Translations under genes and position numbers: made by a program
The notes under the pieces: model-generated
What the model saw: the letters and a program-made list of their open reading frames with translations, nothing else
What the model was told of the DNA's origin: nothing
The model's database searches: none
Assembly: GCA_964418125.1 (NCBI GenBank)
Contig: CAYQKY010000089.1
Span: forward strand, 1-30,628
Length of the DNA: 30,628 nt
Direction: 5' to 3'
From: JACJXW01 sp964418125
GTDB taxonomy: Bacteria; Bacteroidota; Bacteroidia; Chitinophagales; Saprospiraceae
In this document: positions 1 to 7,434 of the stretch, piece by piece
Layout: each line of letters starts with the position of its first letter
How positions within the stretch are numbered: the stretch's first letter is position 1

Positions 1-182
1 GTCAGGTCTTCGGCATCTTCCCGGTTTTTGACCATCTTCAGCATCATGTGGAAGATGGGGTTGCGGTAACGCTCCAGAAGGATAGAATAGGCCTTCTGGT
101 CCCCTTTGATGGCCTGCTTAACAATTGAGTAGTCGTCCAGCGCTCTGGCGGAGGTGATGTTGTTGTGTACTGCTACTTCCAT
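1..182 (-). CDS. ECF-type RNA polymerase sigma factor, N-terminal part (runs off window)
   Basis: Only the first 60 codons lie in the window. They begin MEVAVHNNITSARALDD and continue into a typical sigma-70 region 2 start: a KQAIKGDQKAY stretch, then LLERYRN, then the acidic NREDAEDL signature that contacts core polymerase and opens the -10 region. A sigma factor of this kind redirects RNA polymerase to a set of promoters. The ATG lies inside the last codons of the upstream glycosyltransferase (10-bp overlap), so translational coupling in the lpxK-acyltransferase-GT2 operon is likely. No membrane segment or anti-sigma gene is visible. Region 4 is outside the window, so ECF rather than a larger sigma class is inferred from the short N-terminus and the form of region 2. 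Confidence 0.85.
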   Translation of the reverse strand, partial: MEVAVHNNITSARALDDYSIVKQAIKGDQKAYSILLERYRNPIFHMMLKMVKNREDAEDL

Positions 183-1273
183 TTTTCCTTTGATTTAAAA
201 AGTGCCGGCGCGAACACGAGGTAGGAACAAGCGTAGAGTACATCGAGGATTGGAACCCATCTGATCAGAGAAGTGTCGTGTAGTTTTCTCAGTATCAGCA
301 TGTACAGTGCAGAGGCTACCCCTATCCGTGCCAGATAGTTAAAAAATACGATTGATTCCAGATTGTGAAAAAGGATCAAGGCGATGCCAAAGGCGTAGTG
401 CCCAAAGTGGCTGGTGGACAGCAGGCCGAGGGCGAGCTGGTGCACCAACCGGTAACGGGTGCCAGTGGTTAAGTGCCTTGACTTCTGGCGATAGTAGCCT
501 CTCCAACTACTTTTTGGTTCTGAATAGACGAATGCTTGAGGTGACAGGATCACCCTGGTGTTGGCTCGCGTAGCTACCTGGTTGATGAACAGGTCGTCAT
601 CACCGGATGCTATGTGAGCATGTGAATCGAAACCTCCGGACCCACGAAATAGAGATTTTCGATAACACAAATTGCGCCCTACACCCATGTAGGGCAATCC
701 CATTAATGCAAAGGAAAGATATTGGATAGCAGAATAGGCGGTCTCAAAGCGAATAAAGGCATTCAGGATGCCTTTCCCACGAAAATAAGGGCTGTACCCT
801 AATCCGATCTCCGCCCAATCCCGAATGAATGCTTGCATAAAATCGAGCCACTGGGGGCTCGCCGGGCGGCAATCGGCGTCAGATAATAAGAGTATTTCAA
901 ATTTTGCAGCTTCAATGCCCTTGCTTAAGGCTGCTTTTTTCCCACGAGGAGTATTGACTTGTACGTCAATAAGGCGCAAGATGTTACTTTTTTTTTGAAA
1001 ATCCAAAAGAACTTCCAAAGTTTTATCGGAAGAATTGTCATTTACCACAATCACCTCGTACGCCGAATAGTCCTGAGCCAGGAAATACGGGAGGTTTCGC
1101 CGCAGATTGTCTTCTTCATTGCGCGCACAAATAATTATGGAAACGGGCTCGGGAGGGCAGGGAGGAGGGGGCGGCTGCCGGTAAAAGGCCAGGCGAGAGA
1201 AGACGAACAGCCAGTAAAAAAGCTGTACGGCAGTGCATCCCAGAAAAAGAAAAAGCAGTGTATCCTGGATCAA
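173..1273 (-). CDS. Membrane-anchored family 2 glycosyltransferase
   Basis: 366 residues. An N-terminal hydrophobic segment (about residues 5-28) leads into a GT-A domain: VSIIICARNEE (nucleotide-sugar binding), VVNDNSSD, the LLLSDADCRP metal-binding DxD-type motif, an ASGDDDLF acceptor-side acidic motif and a basic QKSRH stretch before hydrophobic C-terminal segments. This is the plan of membrane-bound GT2 enzymes that transfer a sugar from an NDP-sugar to a lipid or polysaccharide acceptor at the inner membrane; donor and acceptor cannot be read from sequence. The start is TTG, with AAGGA just upstream, overlapping the acyltransferase stop (TTGA). No ATG is available near the N-terminus. 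Its place after lpxK and an acyltransferase suggests envelope glycolipid work, which is an inference. Confidence 0.85.
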   Translation of the reverse strand: MIQDTLLFLFLGCTAVQLFYWLFVFSRLAFYRQPPPPPCPPEPVSIIICARNEEDNLRRNLPYFLAQDYSAYEVIVVNDNSSDKTLEVLLDFQKKSNILRLIDVQVNTPRGKKAALSKGIEAAKFEILLLSDADCRPASPQWLDFMQAFIRDWAEIGLGYSPYFRGKGILNAFIRFETAYSAIQYLSFALMGLPYMGVGRNLCYRKSLFRGSGGFDSHAHIASGDDDLFINQVATRANTRVILSPQAFVYSEPKSSWRGYYRQKSRHLTTGTRYRLVHQLALGLLSTSHFGHYAFGIALILFHNLESIVFFNYLARIGVASALYMLILRKLHDTSLIRWVPILDVLYACSYLVFAPALFKSKEKWK

Positions 1274-2574
1274 ATGTCCTTTTTGGCCAGCAAATTACCG
1301 GTTTTTTCCCAGATGGTATCGCGCAAGGCCCGCAGCTTGCCCTTATCAGCACTCCGCCGGAAGCGGAAATAGCGGATGACGTGCTTCTGGCGCCGGTAAA
1401 AGGCCCAGGCAAAGAAGCCGGAAGGCAGGAGCGTGAGCAGATAGATCAGCGCCGTTTGCCAGTCGTACAGCCAATAGATCAGCTTATACTGCAGAAAGTA
1501 GAATAAAGGGAATGTGATCAGCCCCGCCAGGATCTTTACTGTAGAGTTGTATTCGACGTCGAGCTTAAGCCGGCGGGCCAGCGCTACCGGAATAAAGGCC
1601 GGCAGGAAATTGTGGACAAGGCCGTGCAGGAATACGGGAAATAGAACCACCAGCCCGATAAAATGAAGCCATAACGGACGGGGCGGGCGGCCCAGCGCCC
1701 GGTCTTCAGTACGCTCATCTCTCAGCGCCCGGAAGTATTGTTCCACTTCCTGCCGGAATTGCATGGCCTCTGCCGGCGAGCTTTCCTGCCAGGCGCGGAA
1801 CCGGGCGGCCAGATACTGGGAGCGGGCAAAGTGTACGGGCTCCGTCACCGGTTTGCTGTTGCGAAGCAGTATTTCCAGGCGGGCGATCAGGCGGTCTTCC
1901 TCTTCATCGCGGGTATGAATGACGAGCGCGCGCAGGGCCTCTTCCAGGTCGTCGGTCAGTTGCCGGGCGGCCTGGAAAGTATCTTTTTGATAGAGGGCTT
2001 CGTAATCTTTTATCCAGATGGGCTCGCCGGCATAGATAGTGAGGCGGCTGTCGAAACAGTTGGAGGCTTCATAGGTCAGCCCCACCGGCATGATGTTCAG
2101 TCCGAGCTCAAAACCTGCATTGTTCTCGGCAGCCAGTGCAATACGGGCGGCGCCTGTCTTCAGGGGCCTTACCCGGCGCCCTTTATAGCTGGTGCCCTCC
2201 GGCGCGATGTACAGGCACCCCCCCTTGCCCAGAAAATCACTGGACTGCTGAAAGGCCTGCTGGTTGTTGACCGGCCGCCCCCCGACATCCTGAGGGCGCT
2301 CCACCGGTATGCAAAAAAAGGTGCTGAAAAACCACTTCGAAAAAGGGCTACTGAACAGGCTGGCATTGGCCAGAAAGTGGACGATCATCGGTACACGAAC
2401 GGCCGCATGCAATGGGTCCAGAAGGGTATTGGGATGGTTGGACACCAGAATAGTGGGCCGGCCGAACTTAAAGTTCTGCCGGTTGAGTACTGTCGTCCTC
2501 GGGTAATACGCCCACAGGCAGATACGGGTCACCAGCTTCAGGAAGTGGTATATTATATATAGTATCGGATTCAA
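1270..2574 (-). CDS. PlsC-like lysophospholipid/glycerol-phosphate acyltransferase
   Basis: 434 residues. An LPLAT domain near the N-terminus carries NHPNTLLDP (His47, Asp53), the variant H-x5-D catalytic motif typical of one acyltransferase subgroup, followed by the EGTSYKGRR and PLKTGAARIAL blocks that bind the phosphate head group. The C-terminal half adds hydrophobic segments (about residues 300-395) and a basic tail. Such enzymes transfer an acyl chain onto glycerol-3-phosphate, lysophosphatidate or a related acceptor at the inner membrane; the exact acceptor is open. The start is TTG, two bases after the lpxK stop, because no in-frame ATG exists near the amino end. Its stop overlaps the start of the glycosyltransferase, so the genes form one transcription unit. 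Confidence 0.83.
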   Translation of the reverse strand: MNPILYIIYHFLKLVTRICLWAYYPRTTVLNRQNFKFGRPTILVSNHPNTLLDPLHAAVRVPMIVHFLANASLFSSPFSKWFFSTFFCIPVERPQDVGGRPVNNQQAFQQSSDFLGKGGCLYIAPEGTSYKGRRVRPLKTGAARIALAAENNAGFELGLNIMPVGLTYEASNCFDSRLTIYAGEPIWIKDYEALYQKDTFQAARQLTDDLEEALRALVIHTRDEEEDRLIARLEILLRNSKPVTEPVHFARSQYLAARFRAWQESSPAEAMQFRQEVEQYFRALRDERTEDRALGRPPRPLWLHFIGLVVLFPVFLHGLVHNFLPAFIPVALARRLKLDVEYNSTVKILAGLITFPLFYFLQYKLIYWLYDWQTALIYLLTLLPSGFFAWAFYRRQKHVIRYFRFRRSADKGKLRALRDTIWEKTGNLLAKKDI

Positions 2575-2576
2575 GG

Positions 2577-3644
2577 TCAGGCTTTGAAATTGAGTAAAAA
2601 ATCGCGAACGTCCTGGCCGAACTGTTCACCTTCTCCGAAGTGGAATTGCACCTCCACTGGTATGGCAAAAACCGGTATGCGGTCGCCGATCAGGAACTGC
2701 CGGTGCAACTCCAGCCGCATGGCGTCCTTCTCGGTGGTGATAATGGCTTTCTTTTCGGATTCCATCTGGTCAAATTTCGCTTTGAGCTGGCCCACATCAT
2801 ATTTGGTGAAATAGTGATGGTCTTCATATTCCAGTATCCGGACTTCCCCCGCCTGCCGGTCCAGGTATTCGACCAGGTAATCCGTATTGGCAATGGCACT
2901 GATGAGCAGGACCTCCATTTCGGGATGGAGTTCCAGCACATAACGAGGGTTGAAGATATAATACGGTTTGCCATAGTGGTAAAAGGAAAAGTAGATCTTC
3001 TGGTGCGGGAGCGGATTGACCTCTCTGATCATGGCCTCCTTCTGTTCAAGGCTCATTTCCATCGGGCATTTGGACACAATGATGATATCGGCGCGCTGAT
3101 AGGCAGAGCGCCATTCCCGCAGCCGGCCGGAGGGCAGCAGGTAATCGCGCGTAAACGGCCGGCTGTATTCCGTAAGCAGGATATTGAGGCCGGGGCGGAC
3201 AGACCGGTGCTGGAAGGCGTCGTCCAGCAGGATCACCTGAGTATCCGGCCGGTCCATCATGATCTTAGGGATGGCAAAAGTACGGCTCTCCGAGACTGTA
3301 ACCTGGATATCCGGAAATTTCCGTTTGAACTGGAGAGGTTCATCCCCTACCTGCTCGGCGTTCATCCGGCGTTGTACCGTCAGGAAGCCCTTCGTCTTAC
3401 GGCGATAGCCCCGGCTGAGGGTGGCTACCTCAATGTAATCCTTGAGCAGGCGGATCAGGTATTCGATATGAGGCGTCTTGCCGGCTCCTCCGACGGAAAG
3501 GTTGCCCACCGATATGACAGGCACGTTGAACTCGACCCCCTTCAGCAGCCCGCGGCTGTAAAGGGCGTTGCGGATGCTCACTCCCAGGCCGTACAAGAGG
3601 GAGAAAGGAGCGAGTAATATCTGGACGAGTGTGCGTTGTATCAT
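2577..3644 (-). CDS. lpxK: Tetraacyldisaccharide 4'-kinase
   Basis: 355 residues from the chosen ATG. LpxK phosphorylates the 4' position of the lipid A disaccharide precursor at the inner membrane with ATP. An N-terminal hydrophobic anchor (LVQILLAPFSLLYGLGV) precedes PVISVGNLSVGGAGKTP, the characteristic LpxK P-loop (about residues 43-58), then LSRGYRRKTKGF, VGDEP, and DDAFQHR (a conserved LpxK motif). Length fits the family. The frame stays open upstream to 3701, but that extension reads through a short 7-bp repeat and lacks homology, so the ATG before IQRTLVQ is preferred. First gene of the minus-strand envelope operon. A TACTTTTG box at 3759-3766 is a candidate promoter. Presence of lpxK indicates that this organism makes lipid A. 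Confidence 0.93.
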   Translation of the reverse strand: MIQRTLVQILLAPFSLLYGLGVSIRNALYSRGLLKGVEFNVPVISVGNLSVGGAGKTPHIEYLIRLLKDYIEVATLSRGYRRKTKGFLTVQRRMNAEQVGDEPLQFKRKFPDIQVTVSESRTFAIPKIMMDRPDTQVILLDDAFQHRSVRPGLNILLTEYSRPFTRDYLLPSGRLREWRSAYQRADIIIVSKCPMEMSLEQKEAMIREVNPLPHQKIYFSFYHYGKPYYIFNPRYVLELHPEMEVLLISAIANTDYLVEYLDRQAGEVRILEYEDHHYFTKYDVGQLKAKFDQMESEKKAIITTEKDAMRLELHRQFLIGDRIPVFAIPVEVQFHFGEGEQFGQDVRDFLLNFKA

Positions 3645-3655
3645 CTGGGCGAAGT

Positions 3656-3683
3656 CGGAAGCCGGAAATCGGAAATCGGAAAT
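3656..3683. repeat. Heptamer array, four units of CGGAAAT type
   Basis: Four head-to-tail 7-bp units: CGGAAGC followed by three CGGAAAT. It lies in the 5' leader of lpxK, starting 12 bp before the ATG. It belongs to the class of 7/8-bp arrays seen at several other gene borders in this window, although most of those follow stop codons. Confidence 0.75.
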
Positions 3684-3758
3684 TGCGATCAGTACATACA
3701 TTTCCTTTGACCGAAGGCCGCCTTCATGGAAAAAGTGTCTTCTTTATTATTTACTTCG

Positions 3759-3766
3759 CAAAAGTA
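3759..3766 (-). promoter_or_regulatory. Candidate -7 box (TACTTTTG) for lpxK operon
   Basis: Exact match to the Bacteroidota -7 consensus TAnnTTTG on the minus strand, with a predicted leader of roughly 100 nt before the lpxK ATG. No clear -33 TTTG is seen at the expected distance. It lies back to back with a plus-strand box at 3775-3782, so the two divergent units probably share this control region. Confidence 0.45.
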
Positions 3767-3774
3767 AGGATTTA

Positions 3775-3782
3775 TACCTTTG
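3775..3782 (+). promoter_or_regulatory. Candidate -7 box (TACCTTTG) for nucleotidyltransferase gene
   Basis: Exact TAnnTTTG match ending only five bases before the ATG at 3788. With the usual spacing from this box to the transcription start, the RNA would begin at or next to the A of the start codon, giving a leaderless message. No clear -33 element was found. Confidence 0.55.
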
Positions 3783-3787
3783 CAGCC

Positions 3788-4516
3788 ATGAAAGCAATGA
3801 TCTTTGCTGCCGGCCTGGGCACCCGCCTGCGCCCGCTGACGGAAAATAAGCCCAAAGCATTGGTGGAAGTGAGCGGAAAAACGCTGCTGGAACTTACCAT
3901 TCGGCGCCTGAAATACTTCGACGTCCGGGAAGTAGTGGTCAACATCCACCATTTCGGAGAGCTGATCCTGGATTTTCTGGAGCAGCATCAGAATTTCGGC
4001 ATCGATATTGCCATCTCCGACGAGCGCGGGCTGCTGCTCGATACGGGCGGCGGGTTGCTGAAGGCGGCGCCCTATTTTAGAGATGCACCTTTTCTCGTGC
4101 ACAATGTGGATATCCTCTCCGATATAGACATCCCTGCCCTTTATCAATCCCACCTGGCCTCCGGCGCGCTGGCCACGCTGGCGGTGCGCGATCGGCCCAG
4201 CTCCCGCCACCTCCTTTTCGATGAAGCGGGCCGGCTGGCCGGCTGGCGCCACAACCGCACCGGCGAGGAGCGCATCAGCCGGCGGGCGGCCCGCTACCAG
4301 CCGCTGGCCTTCAGCGGCATCTACGTGCTCAGCCCCCGCATTTTCGAATTCATGCCTCCCGGCCCTGTTTTTTCCATCATCGACGTTTTCCTGGAAGCAG
4401 CAAAGAGCGAGCCCCTGCCGGCCTATCGCCATGATGATTCTCTCTGGCTGGACGTCGGCAGGCCCGCCGCACTCGAAAAGGCAGAAACCCTCGTTAAAGC
4501 GATTCCCCTGGCATGA
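3788..4516 (+). CDS. Sugar-1-phosphate nucleotidyltransferase (MurU/HddC-like)
   Basis: 242 residues from the ATG giving MKAMIFAAGLGTRLRPLT, the nucleotide-binding signature of the NTP_transferase family, followed by the catalytic KPKAL lysine block. LLDTGGGL and VHNVDILSDID follow; the latter is the metal-binding region, with Asn-Val-Asp where many relatives have Gly-Asp. The C-terminal LWLDVGRP is typical of the small enzymes lacking a left-handed helix domain. Such proteins join an NTP to a sugar phosphate to make NDP-sugars in the cytosol. The closest subgroups by motif are MurNAc-1-P uridylyltransferase and heptose/mannose-1-phosphate guanylyltransferases; the substrate is not determinable here. 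The frame is open further upstream, but the promoter box at 3775 argues for this start. Its stop overlaps the DUF554 start (ATGA). Confidence 0.85.
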   Translation: MKAMIFAAGLGTRLRPLTENKPKALVEVSGKTLLELTIRRLKYFDVREVVVNIHHFGELILDFLEQHQNFGIDIAISDERGLLLDTGGGLLKAAPYFRDAPFLVHNVDILSDIDIPALYQSHLASGALATLAVRDRPSSRHLLFDEAGRLAGWRHNRTGEERISRRAARYQPLAFSGIYVLSPRIFEFMPPGPVFSIIDVFLEAAKSEPLPAYRHDDSLWLDVGRPAALEKAETLVKAIPLA

Positions 4517-5223
4517 AACATCACCTTCCCATCGGCACCTTTATCAATATGGCGACGGTAAGCGCAGGCAGCCTGCTCGGCCTGTGGCTTCAGCAGCTCT
4601 TCCCCGCCAATGTACAGGCCATCATCTTTCAGGCCATCGGCCTGGGCACGCTGGTGATCGGCATTCAGATGGCCCTCAAAGTGCCCGATGGCTTCCTGCT
4701 CATTTTTATCTTCAGCCTTATCCTGGGCGGCATCTTAGGCGAGCTCATCCATTTCGACGCCTTGCTTAATGGCTTCGGCGATTGGATCAAAAAGGCCTTC
4801 CGCGTGGAAGACAGCCGTTTCACCGAGGGGCTGGCCACCGCCTTCCTCTTGTTCTGCATCGGCTCCATGACGATCGTAGGAGCCATTGAAGAGGGCCTGC
4901 AGGGCAAGCGGGAGCTGCTGCTCATCAAATCCACCCTCGATGGCATCACCTCTATTGCCTTCGCCACTACTTACGGCATTGGGGTCCTGTTTTCCATTAT
5001 CCCCATGTTGTTCCTGCAAGGCGGGACAACCGTCCTGGCCCGCCAACTCCACCGATTCTTTACTACGGTAATCATTGCCCAGCTCAGTGCTGTCGGCGGC
5101 GTGCTGATCATCGCCATCGGTATCCGCCTGCTGGAACTGGGCGCGGTCAATATCGAGAACCTGCTGCCTGCACTGGTGGTAGTGGTGGGGCTGACCTGGG
5201 GGGTGGAAAGATGGAGAAAATAG
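4513..5223 (+). CDS. DUF554 family membrane protein
   Basis: 236 residues, almost entirely hydrophobic, with about six or seven membrane segments separated by short Gly-rich turns. The family hallmark is visible: a GTFINMATVSAGSLLG start, a central TAFLLFCIGSMTIVGAIEEG block with an acidic pair, and a repeated second half with SIAFATTYGIGVLFS. DUF554 proteins (YdfK-like) are inner-membrane proteins without an established biochemical role; transport has been suggested. The gene overlaps the nucleotidyltransferase by 4 bp and must be translationally coupled to it, but that does not define a shared pathway. It runs convergent to DUF2851 and to the ATPase relic that abuts its stop codon. Confidence 0.9.
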   Translation: MKHHLPIGTFINMATVSAGSLLGLWLQQLFPANVQAIIFQAIGLGTLVIGIQMALKVPDGFLLIFIFSLILGGILGELIHFDALLNGFGDWIKKAFRVEDSRFTEGLATAFLLFCIGSMTIVGAIEEGLQGKRELLLIKSTLDGITSIAFATTYGIGVLFSIIPMLFLQGGTTVLARQLHRFFTTVIIAQLSAVGGVLIIAIGIRLLELGAVNIENLLPALVVVVGLTWGVERWRK

Positions 5224-5224
5224 G

Positions 5225-5385
5225 AATCCAGCCATAAGTGGTTTGTTCCATAAACTGCAGATAAAAAAAGGAGTAAGCATCAACCAGCCGGTACAGCTTG
5301 TCTTTTTTCTTTTTGCCATAAGGCTGATAGGCCATAATGAAATCCGACTGCACCAATTCCTCCAGTATAGACGTTAAAACTTGCT
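5225..5385 (-). pseudogene. Fossil C-terminal fragment of a DUF234-type AAA ATPase
   Basis: Between the convergent DUF554 and DUF2851 genes one minus-strand frame reads about 48 residues including LEELVQSDFI, YQPYGKKKKDKLYRL and VDAYSFFYLQFME. This closely resembles the DUF234 domain at the C-terminus of the archaeal-type AAA ATPases common in Bacteroidota: a winged-helix tail, then a PFGKKKKD-like turn, then YSLFYLKFI. There is no ATPase domain, no Walker motif and no plausible start. The flanking sequence on both sides belongs to other genes. I read it as the remains of an ATPase gene that was deleted or replaced. The family assignment rests on remembered motifs and the remnant is short. 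Confidence 0.65.
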
Positions 5386-5424
5386 TTTGGCAGAAGTGAC
5401 AACAATTTGATTCCAACCCCTGGT

Positions 5425-6699
5425 TCATTCCCGCTGCAATACCGCATTCCCCACCGCACATTCCAAACACCGTTTCTTATCGCAGTACTCATTCTTCAGC
5501 TGCAGTAGCGCCTGGGTCTGAAAAGCAGACTCCGCCGAAGCGCCAATAGCCTTCCAGCGGCGGATGACGGCATTGCCCTCCGGCCGGGTGTCGGCCAGGA
5601 GGTCCAGTGCACGCTCCTGGTATTTTTCCTCTCCTTTGCGTTGTCCGTAGAGGAAAAGGAAAGGAGCGATGGTATTAATGAAAATGAGGTGTATGGCGTC
5701 CCGGCCCAAGGCTTTTTGCTTCTTGTCCGATGCCTTGTCGAAGGTGTAGTGCGTCCACCAGTAGTTGGAGAGTTTCACTTCAAAGATATTTTCCACCTCC
5801 GTCATATTGATGGCGGCCATCACTTTGCTGAACAGGTTATCGGATTGGAAAAGCAAGGCGCCCAGCTGGGCAATGCGCAGGGTGGGGAAGTTCGCGGGGC
5901 GCAGCCGGAGGAACTTCCAGCTCTGCGGCGGCAGCGGCTGCAATTTGTATTTACGGCGCAGGAAGCGGTATTCCTTCTGCAGCTGTTGCGGGTATTCTTC
6001 CCCGAAGGGGCCGGTGAGCAGGCCCGACTGGCCAAAAAGCAGGGCTTCCAACTGGAAGAGGCTGTGCCGGTGTTTCCTCAGCAGGAGCAGGGGGCAGCGC
6101 TGCGCCAGCATCATGAACGGCTCGGCATTGGCCCGGGCGCCGAAGCTGCGCGCCAGGAAGTGGTAGAAGGTTTCTTCCCAGTTCTCCTTATTCTGCTCCA
6201 GTTGCCGGGCGATGGCCAGGGCTTTCTGTTCCAGGCGTTCGGCGGCCAGGCGTTCCAGCCAGAGGTTGCGCGTCAGCTCGCTCACGGCAGCGAACTGGCC
6301 CTCGCAGGCGATCCAGTCTTCATTATTCAGCAGGCGCAGGTAATGGGCGGCCAGCTTTTGTGGTATCCGCTTTTTCATTTCCAGGCAGGGGATGCGCTCG
6401 CCCCGGGCATGGTGTACCGGCGTATCTTCCTCCATGACCACGTGCAGGATCACATTGTCGTAGGCGCGGTCCTCATGGTGGCCGTGCTTCAGCCAGCCGG
6501 AAGCCCTGAGGTGCATTTCCACATTGCCGGCCCATAGGGTGTCTCCGATGCGAATGCGGGCGTTGAGGAAGTCGGGCCCGGCGTGGGTGTTGTACGTCCC
6601 GGCGTGAAGGATCTCTATTGGCTCGCCGGCGGTCGTCTGGAGCGCATCGCGCCCGAAGCGCTGCAGGCGCCAGGCGTAGTGTAATAAGTCTTCTTTCAT
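5425..6699 (-). CDS. DUF2851 family protein
   Basis: 424 residues, full length for this largely Bacteroidota family of unknown function. Recognisable blocks are the start MKEDLLHYAWRLQRF, then GTYNTHAGPDFLNARIRIG, WAGNVEMHLRASGW, YDNVILHVV and a C-terminal Cys pair in CDKKRCLECAVG. The His/Asp/Glu-rich N-terminal part (HAGPDF, GNVEMH, HVV) resembles a metal-dependent nuclease-like active site, but I cannot confirm catalysis. No signal peptide or membrane segment is present, so it is probably cytosolic. It is a single gene, with a candidate promoter about 130 bp upstream, convergent to DUF554 and downstream of folA on the same strand. Confidence 0.9.
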   Translation of the reverse strand: MKEDLLHYAWRLQRFGRDALQTTAGEPIEILHAGTYNTHAGPDFLNARIRIGDTLWAGNVEMHLRASGWLKHGHHEDRAYDNVILHVVMEEDTPVHHARGERIPCLEMKKRIPQKLAAHYLRLLNNEDWIACEGQFAAVSELTRNLWLERLAAERLEQKALAIARQLEQNKENWEETFYHFLARSFGARANAEPFMMLAQRCPLLLLRKHRHSLFQLEALLFGQSGLLTGPFGEEYPQQLQKEYRFLRRKYKLQPLPPQSWKFLRLRPANFPTLRIAQLGALLFQSDNLFSKVMAAINMTEVENIFEVKLSNYWWTHYTFDKASDKKQKALGRDAIHLIFINTIAPFLFLYGQRKGEEKYQERALDLLADTRPEGNAVIRRWKAIGASAESAFQTQALLQLKNEYCDKKRCLECAVGNAVLQRE

Positions 6700-6826
6700 T
6701 TCGCGCGGTTTCAGGTTTTGAAAAATAGTGGCGTTGGTTTTTTACCTGATCTTGCGCGCGATGTTGTTAGTTAAAAAATGAGATGTGTTGGTTTGGATCT
6801 CAGAACGCGATAAAGGCAAGATGTAA

Positions 6827-6847
6827 ATAATTTCTAAAAAAGGCAAA
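6827..6847 (-). promoter_or_regulatory. Possible promoter for DUF2851
   Basis: On the minus strand TTTG (6844-6847) is followed after about 17-18 bases by TACATCTTG (6827-6835), an approximate match to the Bacteroidota -33/-7 pair. The -7 element is imperfect. The surrounding 234-bp gap between folA and DUF2851 is AT-rich and holds nothing else I can support. Confidence 0.3.
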
Positions 6848-6933
6848 TTTTTGTTTCAACTTTTTTGTTTTATAGCTATTGGAAGAAAGCGGTTTGCCGT
6901 CCGTCCGAATTGAAGCAGTCCATGTTCAGCAAA

Positions 6934-7434
6934 CTACAAACGCACCCGCTCATACACCTCGAAAGTATACCGGTGTGGGTTCTTCTCATCCGGCTCATGG
7001 CCCTCGCTGGAAACCAGGCGCCATTCTTTTTCCGGCAGTTCGGGAAAGAACGCCTCCCCTCCTTCCACTTCCACCTCCACCCGGGTGAGGTAGACGCGGT
7101 CCCAGAAGGCTATGCTCTGCCGGTAGATCTCTCCGCCGCCGATGATGAAGGCCTCCTCCTCCCCGTTGTCATAAGCGATAGACAGGGCCTCCTCGATGGA
7201 TGGAGCGATGAGGCAGTTGGTGGCCACGAAGAAGGGGTTGCGGGTGACGATGATGTTGGTGCGCTTAGGCAGGGGCCGGCCGATAGACTCGAAGCTCTTC
7301 CGCCCCATGATGATGTGGTGGTTGAGAGTTTTGCGCTTAAAGTACTTCAGGTCGGCGGGCAGGCGCCAGGGAATATCGTTATCTTTTCCGATGACATTAT
7401 TCCGGCTCACCGCCACTATTGCGGAAACGATCAT
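6934..7434 (-). CDS. folA: Dihydrofolate reductase
   Basis: 166 residues. FolA reduces dihydrofolate to tetrahydrofolate with NADPH in the cytosol, supplying one-carbon metabolism. The start MIVSAIVAVSRNNVIGKDN is typical, followed by IPWRLPADLKYFK (substrate-site acid Asp and the Trp-Arg-Leu block), HHIIMGRKSFESIGRPLP (NADPH binding) and AFIIGGGEIYRQ. All expected motifs are intact and the length is normal. The ATG lies 38 bp inside the end of the CapA-like gene in another frame, so the two are almost certainly cotranscribed. The longer open frame upstream is only the shadow of the CapA gene. Confidence 0.96.
   Translation of the reverse strand: MIVSAIVAVSRNNVIGKDNDIPWRLPADLKYFKRKTLNHHIIMGRKSFESIGRPLPKRTNIIVTRNPFFVATNCLIAPSIEEALSIAYDNGEEEAFIIGGGEIYRQSIAFWDRVYLTRVEVEVEGGEAFFPELPEKEWRLVSSEGHEPDEKNPHRYTFEVYERVRL

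Noticed and set aside
1738..2562. Long plus-strand open frames opposite the acyltransferase and other GC-rich genes
   Set aside because: Antisense shadows of genes with clear catalytic motifs on the other strand.
3568..3849. Open frame upstream of and overlapping the nucleotidyltransferase start
   Set aside because: It crosses the divergent promoter region and has no family-like sequence; the promoter box at 3775 and homology start at 3788 explain the region.
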